Shown here: positions 1-8,276 of the stretch, in pieces
Layout of the letters: each line of letters begins with the position of its first letter
Position numbering within the stretch: the first letter of the stretch is position 1
Origin: Sphingobium sp. BYY-5
GTDB lineage: Bacteria; Pseudomonadota; Alphaproteobacteria; Sphingomonadales; Sphingomonadaceae
Direction: 5' to 3'
Assembly: GCF_022758885.1 (NCBI RefSeq)
Contig: NZ_JALEBH010000002.1
Location: forward strand, 62,001-126,000
Length of the DNA: 64,000 bases
Position numbers and translations under genes: made by a program
Notes under the pieces: generated by a model
What the model was told of the DNA's origin: nothing
Seen by the model: the letters and a program-made list of their open reading frames with translations, nothing else
Database searches by the model: none

Positions 1-2690
1 AGCCGTTCGCGGGCGGAGGCGAGATTCTCGAATTGCCCGCTCCATTCCAGATAGGCGCCGGCGGGCAGGCGCAATTCCGTGGCGACGGCGGCTTGTGCGT
101 CGGCGACCACGCTGGCGACGTCCCGGTCGCGCACATTGGCTTGCACCACGATCCGCCGCTTGCCATTTTCCCGGCTGATCTGGTTCGGTCCGGTCGTGAC
201 CGCAATGTCTGCCACGCTCGACAGCGGCACATGGACGCCCGCCGGTGTCGGCACCGGTATCTGTTCCAGTTGCGCGAGGTCAGCACGTTGGCGATCGTCG
301 AGGCGGATGGTGACGGCAAAGCGCCGGTCGCCTTCGAAGATCATGCCGGCATCGCGTCCGCCAACTGCGGCGGCGATGACATCCTGCACGGCTCTGGCGG
401 ACAGGCCATATTGGGCGAGCGCTTCCCGGCGGGGACGGATGTCCAGCATGGGAAGTCCTTCCGTCTGCTCGACCCGCACGTCGGTGGCACCTTCGCTCTT
501 GCGCAGGATCGCGGCGATGCGATTGGCGGTGCGGGCCATGGAGTCCGGATCGTCGCCATAGACCTTGACCGCTATGTCGCCGCGCACCCCGGCGATCAGT
601 TCGTTGAAGCGCATCTGGATCGGCTGGCTGATTTCGAAGGCGCTGCCGGGCAGAGCCTCCAGCTTCTGCTCGATCTGCGCGATCAACGCCGCCTTGGACA
701 AGCTGGGGTCGGGCCATTGGTCGCGCGGCTTCATGATAATGAAGGTGTCGGAAATATTGGGCGGCATCGGATCGGCGGCCAGTTCCGCCGTTCCCGTCTT
801 GGAAAAAACGAACAGCACCTGGGGTAGGCTGGCGATCGCCTTTTCGACCTTGAACTGCATCGCCTGGCTCTGTTCGACCGATGTGCCGGGGATGCGCAAC
901 ATCTGGGCGGTCGCGTCTCCTTCGTCCAGTTGCGGCAGAAATTCCTGGCCGAGGGTCAGGAAGGCGCCGATCGCCAGAAGGAAGGCTGCGACGGCAATGC
1001 CGATCGTACGGGTAGGGCGACGCATCGCACCATCCAGACCAGGTTCATAGCGCGTCTTGATCCACGCGATGATCCGGCCTTCCTTCTCTTCCACCGGTTT
1101 GGACAGCAGGATGGCGAGCATCGCCGGCACAAAGGTCAGCGACAGGATGAACGCGCAGGCAAGCGCGAAGATGACCGTCATCGCCATCGGCGTGAAGGTC
1201 TTGCCCTCGATGCCCGTCAGTGTGAGCAGCGGTATGTAGACGAGGATGATGATCGCCTGGCCGTAAACGGACGGACGGATCATCTCTCGCGCCGCGGCCA
1301 CCACGGTGGCGAGCCGTTCATCGAGGGTGAGCAGCCGCCTTTGATGATGCTGTCCCTCGGCAATGCGGCGCAAGGCATTTTCGACGATGATGACCGCCCC
1401 ATCGACGATCAGCCCGAAATCGAGCGCGCCGAGGCTCATCAGATTGGCCGAGATACTCCCCTGCAACATGCCGAAACTGGTCATCAACATGGTGATCGGA
1501 ATGACCAGGGCAGCGATCAGCGCTGCGCGGAAATTACCCAGCAGGGCAAACAGCACGACGATGACGAGCAACGCACCTTCGGTCAGGTTCTTTGCCACGG
1601 TGGAGATGGTCGAATGGACCAGCGCGGTGCGATCCAGAACCGGCTGGATGATAACGTCGGTCGGCAGTGAGGCGTTGATGGCCTCCAACCGGTTCGCCAC
1701 CGCTGCCGCCACGGTGCGGCTATTTTCGCCCACACGCATGACGGCGGTGCCGACCACGACTTCCCGCCCGTTTTCGGAGGCAGACCCCATGCGGATCGCC
1801 TGCCCGGTCTTCACCGTCGCCACCTGGCTCAGCAAGATCGGTACGCCTTCCCGCGTGGCGATGACGGTGCGGGCCAGGTCGGCGGCACCGGACAGGCGCG
1901 CGTCGGATCGCACCGCCAGTCCTTCCCCATTGCGGTCGATGACACCGGCGCCCACCGCGCCATTATTCTCCTCCAGCGCGCGGGCCAGGTCGTCGAGGCT
2001 GATGCGCAGCGCCGCCAGACGCTGAACGTCAGGCACGACCTGATATTGTTTCACATAGCCGCCGATCGAATCGATGCCGGCAAGGCCGGGCGTATTCTTG
2101 AGCAGGGGCGTCACGATCCAATCCTGCGCGGTGCGCAGATAGGTCGCCTGATCCGCCTGACTGACCAGCCTTTCGCCTTCGGGTGTGATATAGCTTCCGT
2201 CCGGCTGCAGACCCGGCTCGCCCGGTTCATGTCTGTCGTCCTTGCGATGAGCGAGGTGGACGGTCCACATATAGACCTCCCCCAGTCCCGTCGCGATCGG
2301 CCCCATTTCGGGCGTCACGCCAGTGGGCAGGCTTTCGGCAAGTCCCGCGAGCCGTTCATTCACCTGCTGGCGCGCGAAATAAATATCGGTCGCATCGGTG
2401 AAGACCGCCGTGACCTGCGCAAAGCCGTTACGGCTGAGCGATCGTGTATATTCCAGCCCCTGGATACCCGAAAGCGCGGTTTCGATGGGGAAGGCAACCT
2501 GCTTTTCGATCAGTTCGGGCGACAGGGCAGGCGCCCGCACATTCACTTGCACCTGGTTGTTGGTGATGTCGGGAACCGCGTCGATCGGCAGGCGCTGAAG
2601 CGCCCATCCACCGATCAGACAGGCGACGAGGGTCAGCAGCAGCACCAGCCAGCGCCGTGCGACCGAAAATGTGACGATGGCGTCGATCAT
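1..2690 (-). CDS. czcA: Heavy-metal efflux RND transporter, CzcA/CusA family (3' part cut by window edge)
   Basis: Inner-membrane proton-driven pump that exports divalent or monovalent metal ions through a tripartite complex with the CzcB and CzcC genes just upstream. The reverse strand reads open from the ATG at 2690 to the window edge, about 896 residues of the roughly 1040 usual for the family. The N-terminus has the expected first membrane helix (RRWLVLLLTLVACLIGGWAL) followed by the conserved PIDAVPDITN motif. The proton-relay segment DFGLIVDGAVIIVEN is the signature of heavy-metal (HME) RND pumps rather than drug pumps. The start lies 3 bases after the czcB stop, so it is the third gene of a czcCBA operon. 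The exact metal (Co/Zn/Cd versus Cu/Ag) cannot be read from this sequence. Confidence 0.93.
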   Translation of the reverse strand, partial: MIDAIVTFSVARRWLVLLLTLVACLIGGWALQRLPIDAVPDITNNQVQVNVRAPALSPELIEKQVAFPIETALSGIQGLEYTRSLSRNGFAQVTAVFTDATDIYFARQQVNERLAGLAESLPTGVTPEMGPIATGLGEVYMWTVHLAHRKDDRHEPGEPGLQPDGSYITPEGERLVSQADQATYLRTAQDWIVTPLLKNTPGLAGIDSIGGYVKQYQVVPDVQRLAALRISLDDLARALEENNGAVGAGVIDRNGEGLAVRSDARLSGAADLARTVIATREGVPILLSQVATVKTGQAIRMGSASENGREVVVGTAVMRVGENSRTVAAAVANRLEAINASLPTDVIIQPVLDRTALVHSTISTVAKNLTEGALLVIVVLFALLGNFRAALIAALVIPITMLMTSFGMLQGSISANLMSLGALDFGLIVDGAVIIVENALRRIAEGQHHQRRLLTLDERLATVVAAAREMIRPSVYGQAIIILVYIPLLTLTGIEGKTFTPMAMTVIFALACAFILSLTFVPAMLAILLSKPVEEKEGRIIAWIKTRYEPGLDGAMRRPTRTIGIAVAAFLLAIGAFLTLGQEFLPQLDEGDATAQMLRIPGTSVEQSQAMQFKVEKAIASLPQVLFVFSKTGTAELAADPMPPNISDTFIIMKPRDQWPDPSLSKAALIAQIEQKLEALPGSAFEISQPIQMRFNELIAGVRGDIAVKVYGDDPDSMARTANRIAAILRKSEGATDVRVEQTEGLPMLDIRPRREALAQYGLSARAVQDVIAAAVGGRDAGMIFEGDRRFAVTIRLDDRQRADLAQLEQIPVPTPAGVHVPLSSVADIAVTTGPNQISRENGKRRIVVQANVRDRDVASVVADAQAAVATELRLPAGAYLEWSGQFENLASARER

Positions 2691-2693
2691 CGA

Positions 2694-3833
2694 TCAATGT
2701 CCATGTTCGGCCTCGCCCTTTCCGAGCTCGGCCTTGAGAATGAAACTACCGGTGGCGGCGATGCGTTCGCCGCCTTTCAGGCCGCGCGTGATGAGGATGC
2801 GTTCGCCGCTGACGGCACCGGTCTCGACCGACATCGCCCGAAATCCGGTGCGTGTGCGGACGAAGACGCTGGGCTTGCCCTCGATCGTCTGGACCGCGAC
2901 CTGCGGCACGCTGATAGACTGGTCCCCTTCCTTGACAGGCAGGTCGATAGCAGCGGTTACGGCTTCGCCGATGCGCCAAGAGGCGTCGCTATTATCCAGT
3001 GCTACGATGGCCGGGACCAGCCGGGTCTGCGCATCCAATATGGGCGAGAGGAAGCGCAGCGTTGCGCGCGCGCTGCGGCCCTGACCCGTTATGGTTACTG
3101 CCACGCCGGGTCGAATCAACGCGGCATCGGCGGCCGAAAGCGACACCGAAACGGACAGCTTCGAAAGATTGGCGATGCGGTAGACTTCCGTATCGGCAGC
3201 AACGACCTGACCCAATAATGCGGTCCTGCCGATGATCTGACCGGAAATGGGGGCGGGAAGGGCGACGCGGTTCAAGCCGCCGCTCGCACGACCGGTGGCG
3301 GCGAGTTGCTGGCGCGCGAGGCGCAGGGCGATAGCGGCTTCGGTTGCGGCGGTACGGGCGGCGATCAGATCCTGCTCGGGCGACACTTTCTCAGCGAAGA
3401 GTCGCTGTTCTCTGGCGAGATTGCTGCGCGCCAGCGTGAGCCGCGCTGATGCGGCCTCGATATCGCCCTGTATCTGTGCGGCCTCGCGGCTCTCCACTAC
3501 CACCAGCGTTTCGCCACCACGAACCGTCTCGCCCAGATTGCGGTTCAGGGCAACGATGCGGCCACCAATCGCAGCCGTGACTATCTGAATCCCTTGCGGG
3601 TCCGCCTCGATCGTCGCGGGCAGGGACAGCATCCCCTTCGTGCCCGCTGCATCGACCGGCACCAGTTCGATCTGGGCCGATCGGATCTGGGCGTCGGTCA
3701 AAGTGACGACGCCTTCTTCTTCCTCATGATCTTCTTCGTGAGCCTGAGGTGTGGCATTGTCTGCCGTGCCGCCACTACAGGCGGCGAGCGACAGAGCGAG
3801 CGCCAGTGGCACTGCATATGTGAATGACTTCAT
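2694..3833 (-). CDS. czcB: Periplasmic adaptor (membrane fusion) protein of metal efflux, CzcB/CusB type
   Basis: Links the CzcA pump to the CzcC outer-membrane channel. The 379-residue protein starts with a lipoprotein signal (LALALSLAACSGG, lipobox Cys near residue 20), then an acidic/histidine stretch (AHEEDHEEEEG) that could bind metal. A lipoyl/HlyD half-motif follows (ATIEADPQGIQIVTAAIGGRIVALN), then a long alpha-hairpin (about 130-190) and beta-barrel domains. The C-terminus ends with a histidine (GEAEHGH). It sits 4 bases after czcC and 3 bases before czcA, so the three genes are almost certainly one transcript. Family membership is clear; metal specificity is not. Confidence 0.92.
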   Translation of the reverse strand: MKSFTYAVPLALALSLAACSGGTADNATPQAHEEDHEEEEGVVTLTDAQIRSAQIELVPVDAAGTKGMLSLPATIEADPQGIQIVTAAIGGRIVALNRNLGETVRGGETLVVVESREAAQIQGDIEAASARLTLARSNLAREQRLFAEKVSPEQDLIAARTAATEAAIALRLARQQLAATGRASGGLNRVALPAPISGQIIGRTALLGQVVAADTEVYRIANLSKLSVSVSLSAADAALIRPGVAVTITGQGRSARATLRFLSPILDAQTRLVPAIVALDNSDASWRIGEAVTAAIDLPVKEGDQSISVPQVAVQTIEGKPSVFVRTRTGFRAMSVETGAVSGERILITRGLKGGERIAATGSFILKAELGKGEAEHGH

Positions 3834-3837
3834 CGGA

Positions 3838-5082
3838 TCAGTCCTTGGATGAAAGCGGCGCCGGCGCGGTCAGGCGGTCGCGGCGGGCCGAAGCGTCATG
3901 ATAGGCGGTGAGCGCGTCGATCGCGGCCAGCCGGGTTTCGGCGAGCGAGCGTTCTGCATCGAGCAGATCGATCTGTCCGAACTTGCCTTCGCGATAGCCG
4001 ATGCGGGCGATACGTGCCGCCTCGGTCGCGATGGCCAGCGCGGTGCTGCTGGCGATGCGTGCGGCAGTCTCGGCATTGGCGACTTCCACATCGGCCGAAG
4101 CAATCGCCTGCGCCAACTGGATTTCGGTCATGCGCCGCGTGGAGTCGGCCTGCTGCCGTGCTGCGCGCGCCTGCGCCATGGCCGCCGATCCATTGTTGAA
4201 GATCCGCAACGGAAAGGAGACGCCGAACAGCATGGCCGTGTCGTTGGTTGCCGCCAGCCTGCGTGGGCCGGCGAACAGTTGAAGGTCGGGTACGCGCTGC
4301 GCTCCAGCGAGACGTACCTGCGCCTCCGCCGTAGCAACATCCAACGCGGCGGCGCGGGCGGCCAGCATCATCTCCGGCGGCGGGCGATCGATGGGGCCAG
4401 TGGACGACAGGCGATCAAACCAGGGCTGGTCGAGCGGGCCGTCAACCGCTGCGTCGATCAGCCGCGCCAGATTCGCCCGCGCGACGATGGCGGCGCGCTG
4501 GTTCTGTTCCGACAGCGCTTGCGCGTTGATCCGCATCAGACCTGCGCGCTGTTCCTCCAGAGGAGATGCACGACCGGCGCGCACGCGAATAACGGCCGCA
4601 CGGCTTGCCTCCTCCGCTATTTCGACCTGCCGCGCGGCGATGGCGGCGCGTCGTTCAGAGGCGACGGCAATGATATAGTTTTGGGTGACGGACAGGCTGA
4701 GGTCGGCCATGACCACCGCTTGCTCGATCAGTGCGCGGTCATGCTGGGCGTCTGCGATGGCCATGCGGGCCGACCGCTTGCCACCCATTTCAAGCGGCAA
4801 GGTGACTTGTGCCGTGGTTTCCGCGCTACCGAAGCCGCGATAGCTACCGCTGCCGGCGACATTTTCGGTTTGCAGATTGAGTTCGGGATTGGGGCGGAGC
4901 CGCGCGACGGCCTGGGCGGCTTCGGCCGCCTGGACGCCTGCGGTGCCTACTTGTGCAGCGGGGGACCGGACGCCTGCCAGATTCAGCGCCTTCGCCAGAG
5001 TAAAGGGCGAAGACCCTTCCTGTGCTCCGGCGAAGGGAATGCAGCAGGCCACGGCCAGCATGGCCGCAATGAAGCGATACAT
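3838..5082 (-). CDS. czcC: Outer-membrane factor of metal efflux, CzcC family (TolC-like)
   Basis: Forms the outer-membrane exit duct of the metal pump. The protein is 414 residues, with a signal peptide (MYRFIAAMLAVACCIPFAGA) and two repeated alpha-helical OEP halves rich in Ala, Arg and Gln. The pattern ELNLQTENVAGSG after the first helix is typical of CzcC. A good ribosome binding site (AGGAGA, 8 bases upstream of ATG) supports the start. It is the first structural gene of the operon, preceded by the small histidine-rich gene at 5149-5481. Confidence 0.9.
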   Translation of the reverse strand: MYRFIAAMLAVACCIPFAGAQEGSSPFTLAKALNLAGVRSPAAQVGTAGVQAAEAAQAVARLRPNPELNLQTENVAGSGSYRGFGSAETTAQVTLPLEMGGKRSARMAIADAQHDRALIEQAVVMADLSLSVTQNYIIAVASERRAAIAARQVEIAEEASRAAVIRVRAGRASPLEEQRAGLMRINAQALSEQNQRAAIVARANLARLIDAAVDGPLDQPWFDRLSSTGPIDRPPPEMMLAARAAALDVATAEAQVRLAGAQRVPDLQLFAGPRRLAATNDTAMLFGVSFPLRIFNNGSAAMAQARAARQQADSTRRMTEIQLAQAIASADVEVANAETAARIASSTALAIATEAARIARIGYREGKFGQIDLLDAERSLAETRLAAIDALTAYHDASARRDRLTAPAPLSSKD

Positions 5083-5148
5083 GATGAAAATCTCCTGAAA
5101 CGACGAACCGGGCCGCGTCGCGCAAGGCGACGGGCCGATGGATCGGCT

Positions 5149-5481
5149 TCAGGCGATGGGTGGCCGCAGGGCAGGGTCCGGGGCCACGGCCGACAGGCGA
5201 CCGGCCGGGGGCATCACTGGCTTGTGACGGCCTGAAGCAGTCTCTCCCATCGTCAGGCGATGGACCGGTGTGCCGACATGATGGCCATGGCAGCCGCCAT
5301 GATGATGCGGCATGGCGCTATCGTCGTCGGGAAGCTGGTCGCCGTCCCCGTCGCTATGATCGACGGACGAACTGATGCTGGTGCTCACGCAATCAAGGCT
5401 CTCGCGCGCATGTGCCAGCGACCCCACGCCCAGCGAGAGGAGGATGACGGCCATTGCAAGAAGCGAGAGCAATCGTTGCAT
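5149..5481 (-). CDS. Small exported histidine-rich protein, CzcI-like position
   Basis: Small secreted protein of about 110 residues. The start at 5481 is chosen because it places a clean signal peptide first (MQRLLSLLAMAVILLSLG, cut after AHA). The in-frame upstream starts at 5517 and 5592 add residues without a signal character. The mature part contains an acidic run (DHSDGDGDQLPDDDS) and a metal-ligand cluster (MPHHHGGCHGHHVG). In Cupriavidus the small czcI gene occupies the same place before czcCBA and acts in metal sensing or buffering; similarity here is in position and composition only. A periplasmic metal buffer or sensor is an inference. Confidence 0.6.
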   Translation of the reverse strand: MQRLLSLLAMAVILLSLGVGSLAHARESLDCVSTSISSSVDHSDGDGDQLPDDDSAMPHHHGGCHGHHVGTPVHRLTMGETASGRHKPVMPPAGRLSAVAPDPALRPPIA

Positions 5482-5749
5482 GGCCGCTCCCTTAGCATCG
5501 CGGCGGACTGCTGTCATGCCCTGCGCAAGCATGATCAACTTCAAAGCGGGATATATGTCTTGATCAGACGGTCGAAGGCCGGGGCACTGCATTGGTTGAA
5601 GGACAGGAAATTGCCCTTCGACCGCGCGACATTTTCGTCATATCCTCCTGGCATGAGCTGCGTCTGCGCGCCGACAGCACCCTTATCTTGTTTGGTTATT
5701 CGGACAAGGCGGCCCGGGAGAAACTGCATTTGTACAAGGAGTTGAGTAC

Positions 5750-6448
5750 GTGACCACCCTGTTTGAGCCGCAGGCGCCCGTGATAGTCGCGACCAGCGAA
5801 GGCAATGGCTTTCCTGTCCGCCGCCTGTTCTGCATCGGCCGAAACTATGCCGCCCATGCCCGCGAAATGGGCAGGGACCCGGACCGCGAAGCGCCCTTCT
5901 TCTTCACCAAATGGGCTGAAACCGTGGTGCTGTCCGGCTCGATGATCGCCTATCCCGCCGAAACCGCCAATTTCCACTATGAGGCCGAACTGGTGGTCGC
6001 CATCGGCAAGGGCGGACGCAACATCATGGCGGTCGATGCGCTAGACCATGTCTATGGCTATGCCACCGGCCTCGATATGACGCGCCGCGACCTGCAGTTC
6101 GAAGCGCGCGACAAGGGCCGCCCCTGGGACACCGGCAAGAATGTCGAGCAATCCTCGCCGCTGGGTATCATTCATGCGGCCAATGCAGTCGGTCATCTGT
6201 CGACCGGGCGCATCGCGCTGACCGTCAATGGTGTGGTGAAGCAGGATGCCGACCTGGCCGACCTGATCTGGAATGTGCCCGACGTCATTGCCTATGTCTC
6301 GCGCTTCTACCGGCTGGAGCAGGGCGACCTGATCTACACCGGCACGCCGGCAGGTGTCGGCGCGGTGGTCGAGGGGGACGAGATCGTCGTGACCATCGAC
6401 GGCCTGTCCGATTGCATCATCAAGGTTGGACCCAAGGCCCATGACTGA
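5750..6448 (+). CDS. Fumarylacetoacetate hydrolase-family protein (fumarylpyruvate hydrolase-like)
   Basis: Cytosolic hydrolase of C-C bonds in acylpyruvates, about 232 residues, the short FAH-only form. The family signature is visible: CIGRNYAAHAREMG near residue 30, the metal-binding region NFHYEAELVVAIG with two acidic ligands, and YGYATGLDMTRRD. It starts with GTG at 5750, supported by AAGGA 9 bases upstream. The stop overlaps the start of the next gene by 8 bases. The partner is a maleylacetoacetate/maleylpyruvate isomerase, so the pair probably finishes gentisate or homogentisate breakdown. No ring-cleaving dioxygenase lies in the window, so the exact substrate is open; the related 2,4-diketo-3-deoxyrhamnonate hydrolases have the same fold. 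Confidence 0.85.
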   Translation: MTTLFEPQAPVIVATSEGNGFPVRRLFCIGRNYAAHAREMGRDPDREAPFFFTKWAETVVLSGSMIAYPAETANFHYEAELVVAIGKGGRNIMAVDALDHVYGYATGLDMTRRDLQFEARDKGRPWDTGKNVEQSSPLGIIHAANAVGHLSTGRIALTVNGVVKQDADLADLIWNVPDVIAYVSRFYRLEQGDLIYTGTPAGVGAVVEGDEIVVTIDGLSDCIIKVGPKAHD

Positions 6449-7076
6449 ACCCGTCCTCCACGGCTATTTTCGCTCGACCGCATCCTATCGGGTACGGATA
6501 GCGCTGAACCTGAAAGGTGTCGCCTATGCCGATGCCTTCCACCATCTGCGCAAGGGCGAGCAGCGCGCGCCGGATTATCTCGCGCTCAATCCGCAAGGGC
6601 TGCTGCCTGCATTGGAGATCGACGGCGCAGTGCTGACCCAGAGCCTCGCCATCTGCGAATATCTGGACGAGACGGCGGCGGGACCAAGGCTGCTTCCCGC
6701 CGATCCGATCCGCCGGGCCAGGGTGCGCGCGGCGGCGCAGGTCATCGCCTGCGACACCCATCCGGTCCAGAACCTCAAGATACTCGATCGGCTGCGCGGC
6801 CTGGGTCTGGACAAGGAACAGGTGACGGGCTGGGCCGTGCAGGCGATCGACGAAGGGCTGGACGCCTTCGACCGGCTGATCGCGGATGAGGACGGGCCAT
6901 ATTGCTTCGGCAATCAGGTGACGCTGGCTGACATTTTCCTGGTGGCGCAACTGGTGAATGCCCGGCGTTTCTGCGTCGACCTGCGATGGCCTAGATTGCT
7001 GGCGGTGGAGCAGGCCTGTCTGGCGCTCGATGCATTCAACAAGGCCGCACCGCAGAACCAGCCGGACGCGGAATAG
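6441..7076 (+). CDS. maiA: Maleylacetoacetate (or maleylpyruvate) isomerase, zeta-class GST
   Basis: Glutathione-dependent cis-trans isomerase that converts maleylacetoacetate or maleylpyruvate to the fumaryl form, the substrate of the upstream FAH enzyme. The product is 211 residues, the usual length. The zeta-class signature SSCSWR is represented by FRSTASYRVRIALNLKG near residue 12, followed by the ALNPQGLLPALEIDG and LTQSLAICEYLDE thioredoxin-fold motifs. The C-terminal helical domain ends with a conserved TLADIFLVAQLVNARRF segment. The start at 6441 (not 6426) gives an ATGACTGA overlap with the upstream stop, which implies translational coupling. Confidence 0.9.
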   Translation: MTEPVLHGYFRSTASYRVRIALNLKGVAYADAFHHLRKGEQRAPDYLALNPQGLLPALEIDGAVLTQSLAICEYLDETAAGPRLLPADPIRRARVRAAAQVIACDTHPVQNLKILDRLRGLGLDKEQVTGWAVQAIDEGLDAFDRLIADEDGPYCFGNQVTLADIFLVAQLVNARRFCVDLRWPRLLAVEQACLALDAFNKAAPQNQPDAE

Positions 7077-7125
7077 GGAGCAAAGATGGGGGCCGCCGGA
7101 TGGGCGTGACGTGCGGGCGCGCGTC

Positions 7126-8259
7126 TCAGCCCTTTGGTGTGAAATATTGTCGCAGCCGGTCCAGTTCCTCATTGCTGATCGGGATCACCGCGCCATGTTT
7201 CGGCTGGACGAAATTGGTCGCCTTCATGGGCGAGCCGGGATCGTTGAAATGCCCCAGATTCCGGAAATGAACAAAGTCTTCCGTTTCGGAGAAGCCCATG
7301 GTGTTGACCGGCTTTGCGCCGAAGACGTCGTACATCAGGACATAGGTGTTCGTGCCATGCCGCCGCCACAGATTCGGCGCTTCAGTGCCGACGGTTTCCG
7401 GATCGATCTTGGCGGGGTTGAAGACATAGCCGCCGTTGATCCGGGCAGAAGTGGCCTGGCGCAGATATCCGGGGCGGTCATGTGCAACGTAGAAGAGATG
7501 ATAGGTGTCGCCGATCTTCGTAATGTCCCCGTCGATCGTGCTGATCCTCACCTTGGGGTAGGTGAATAGATTTTTGGGTTCGGTGACGAGCGTCGTGAAG
7601 GCATCGTCGGCATAGGAATAGACCATATGGTCGGTTTCCTTGCCGTTGCGGGTCGTGAAATAGACCATCATCTTTCGCTTCTGCGGATCATAGATGGTTT
7701 CGGGCGCCCAGGCCGCACCGATATTGGCGGTCGATTTGAACAGGCGGTCGACGGGTACGATCGCATGGGACCAATGGATCAGGTCGTAGGACTTCATGAA
7801 GATCATCGCGTGGTTATTGCCCCAGCCATAGGTTTCGTCGGGCCGTTCCCATTCCGTATCGCGCAATCCTTCGCGTTTCGCGAAGATATGGAGATCTGTC
7901 ATGGCGAGATAGAAGGCATTGTCGGGGCCACGGACGATATGGGGATCGCGTATCCCCTTCTGCTCGGCGATGTCGCGCCCGTTCAGAACCGGCTGGCCAT
8001 TGTTGACGTCGGTGAAATGATAGCCGTCGGTGGAAACGGCAAAGTGCAGCGAATGGGTCTCATCCTTGAAATAGACGAGGAGATAGGAGGATAGGGTTGC
8101 TTCGCCTTCGGCCTTGCCGTCTTTCGGCTTGGCAAGGGTCTGGACGATATCCAGTTGGCGCACCTGGTCGGCGGCGACGGGCTGCGCCGCACCGGTAAGG
8201 CTGGTCCAACCCAGGGCCAGACAGATGCCCAATATTCCGATCCTCGCCTTTGGCTGCAT
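7126..8259 (-). CDS. Secreted glycoside hydrolase family 43 enzyme (arabinosidase-like)
   Basis: Predicted five-bladed beta-propeller glycosidase acting on arabinose-containing plant polysaccharide. The start at 8259 is preferred: GGAGG lies about 10 bases upstream and it gives a signal peptide (ARIGILGICLALGWTSLTGAA). Another ATG at 8280 overlaps the GH51 stop by 4 bases and could also be used. Propeller signatures include KGIRDPHIVRGPDNAFYL (catalytic Asp region), WAPETIYDPQKRKMMVYF (general acid Glu region) and TIDGDITKIGDTYHLFY. The mature enzyme is about 350 residues. It forms an operon with the upstream GH51 arabinofuranosidase, so the two probably debranch and hydrolyse arabinan or arabinoxylan. 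The GH43 subfamily was not resolved. Confidence 0.85.
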   Translation of the reverse strand: MQPKARIGILGICLALGWTSLTGAAQPVAADQVRQLDIVQTLAKPKDGKAEGEATLSSYLLVYFKDETHSLHFAVSTDGYHFTDVNNGQPVLNGRDIAEQKGIRDPHIVRGPDNAFYLAMTDLHIFAKREGLRDTEWERPDETYGWGNNHAMIFMKSYDLIHWSHAIVPVDRLFKSTANIGAAWAPETIYDPQKRKMMVYFTTRNGKETDHMVYSYADDAFTTLVTEPKNLFTYPKVRISTIDGDITKIGDTYHLFYVAHDRPGYLRQATSARINGGYVFNPAKIDPETVGTEAPNLWRRHGTNTYVLMYDVFGAKPVNTMGFSETEDFVHFRNLGHFNDPGSPMKATNFVQPKHGAVIPISNEELDRLRQYFTPKG

Positions 8260-8276
8260 GGTACGAAGTTCCTCCC

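Noticed and set aside
3898..5235. Plus-strand frame of 445 codons opposite czcC
   Set aside because: Shadow of the czcC coding strand in a GC-rich genome; no ribosome site or motifs.
5541..5729. Minus-strand frame of 62 codons upstream of the histidine-rich gene
   Set aside because: No ribosome binding site and no exported or conserved character; it more likely is promoter DNA.
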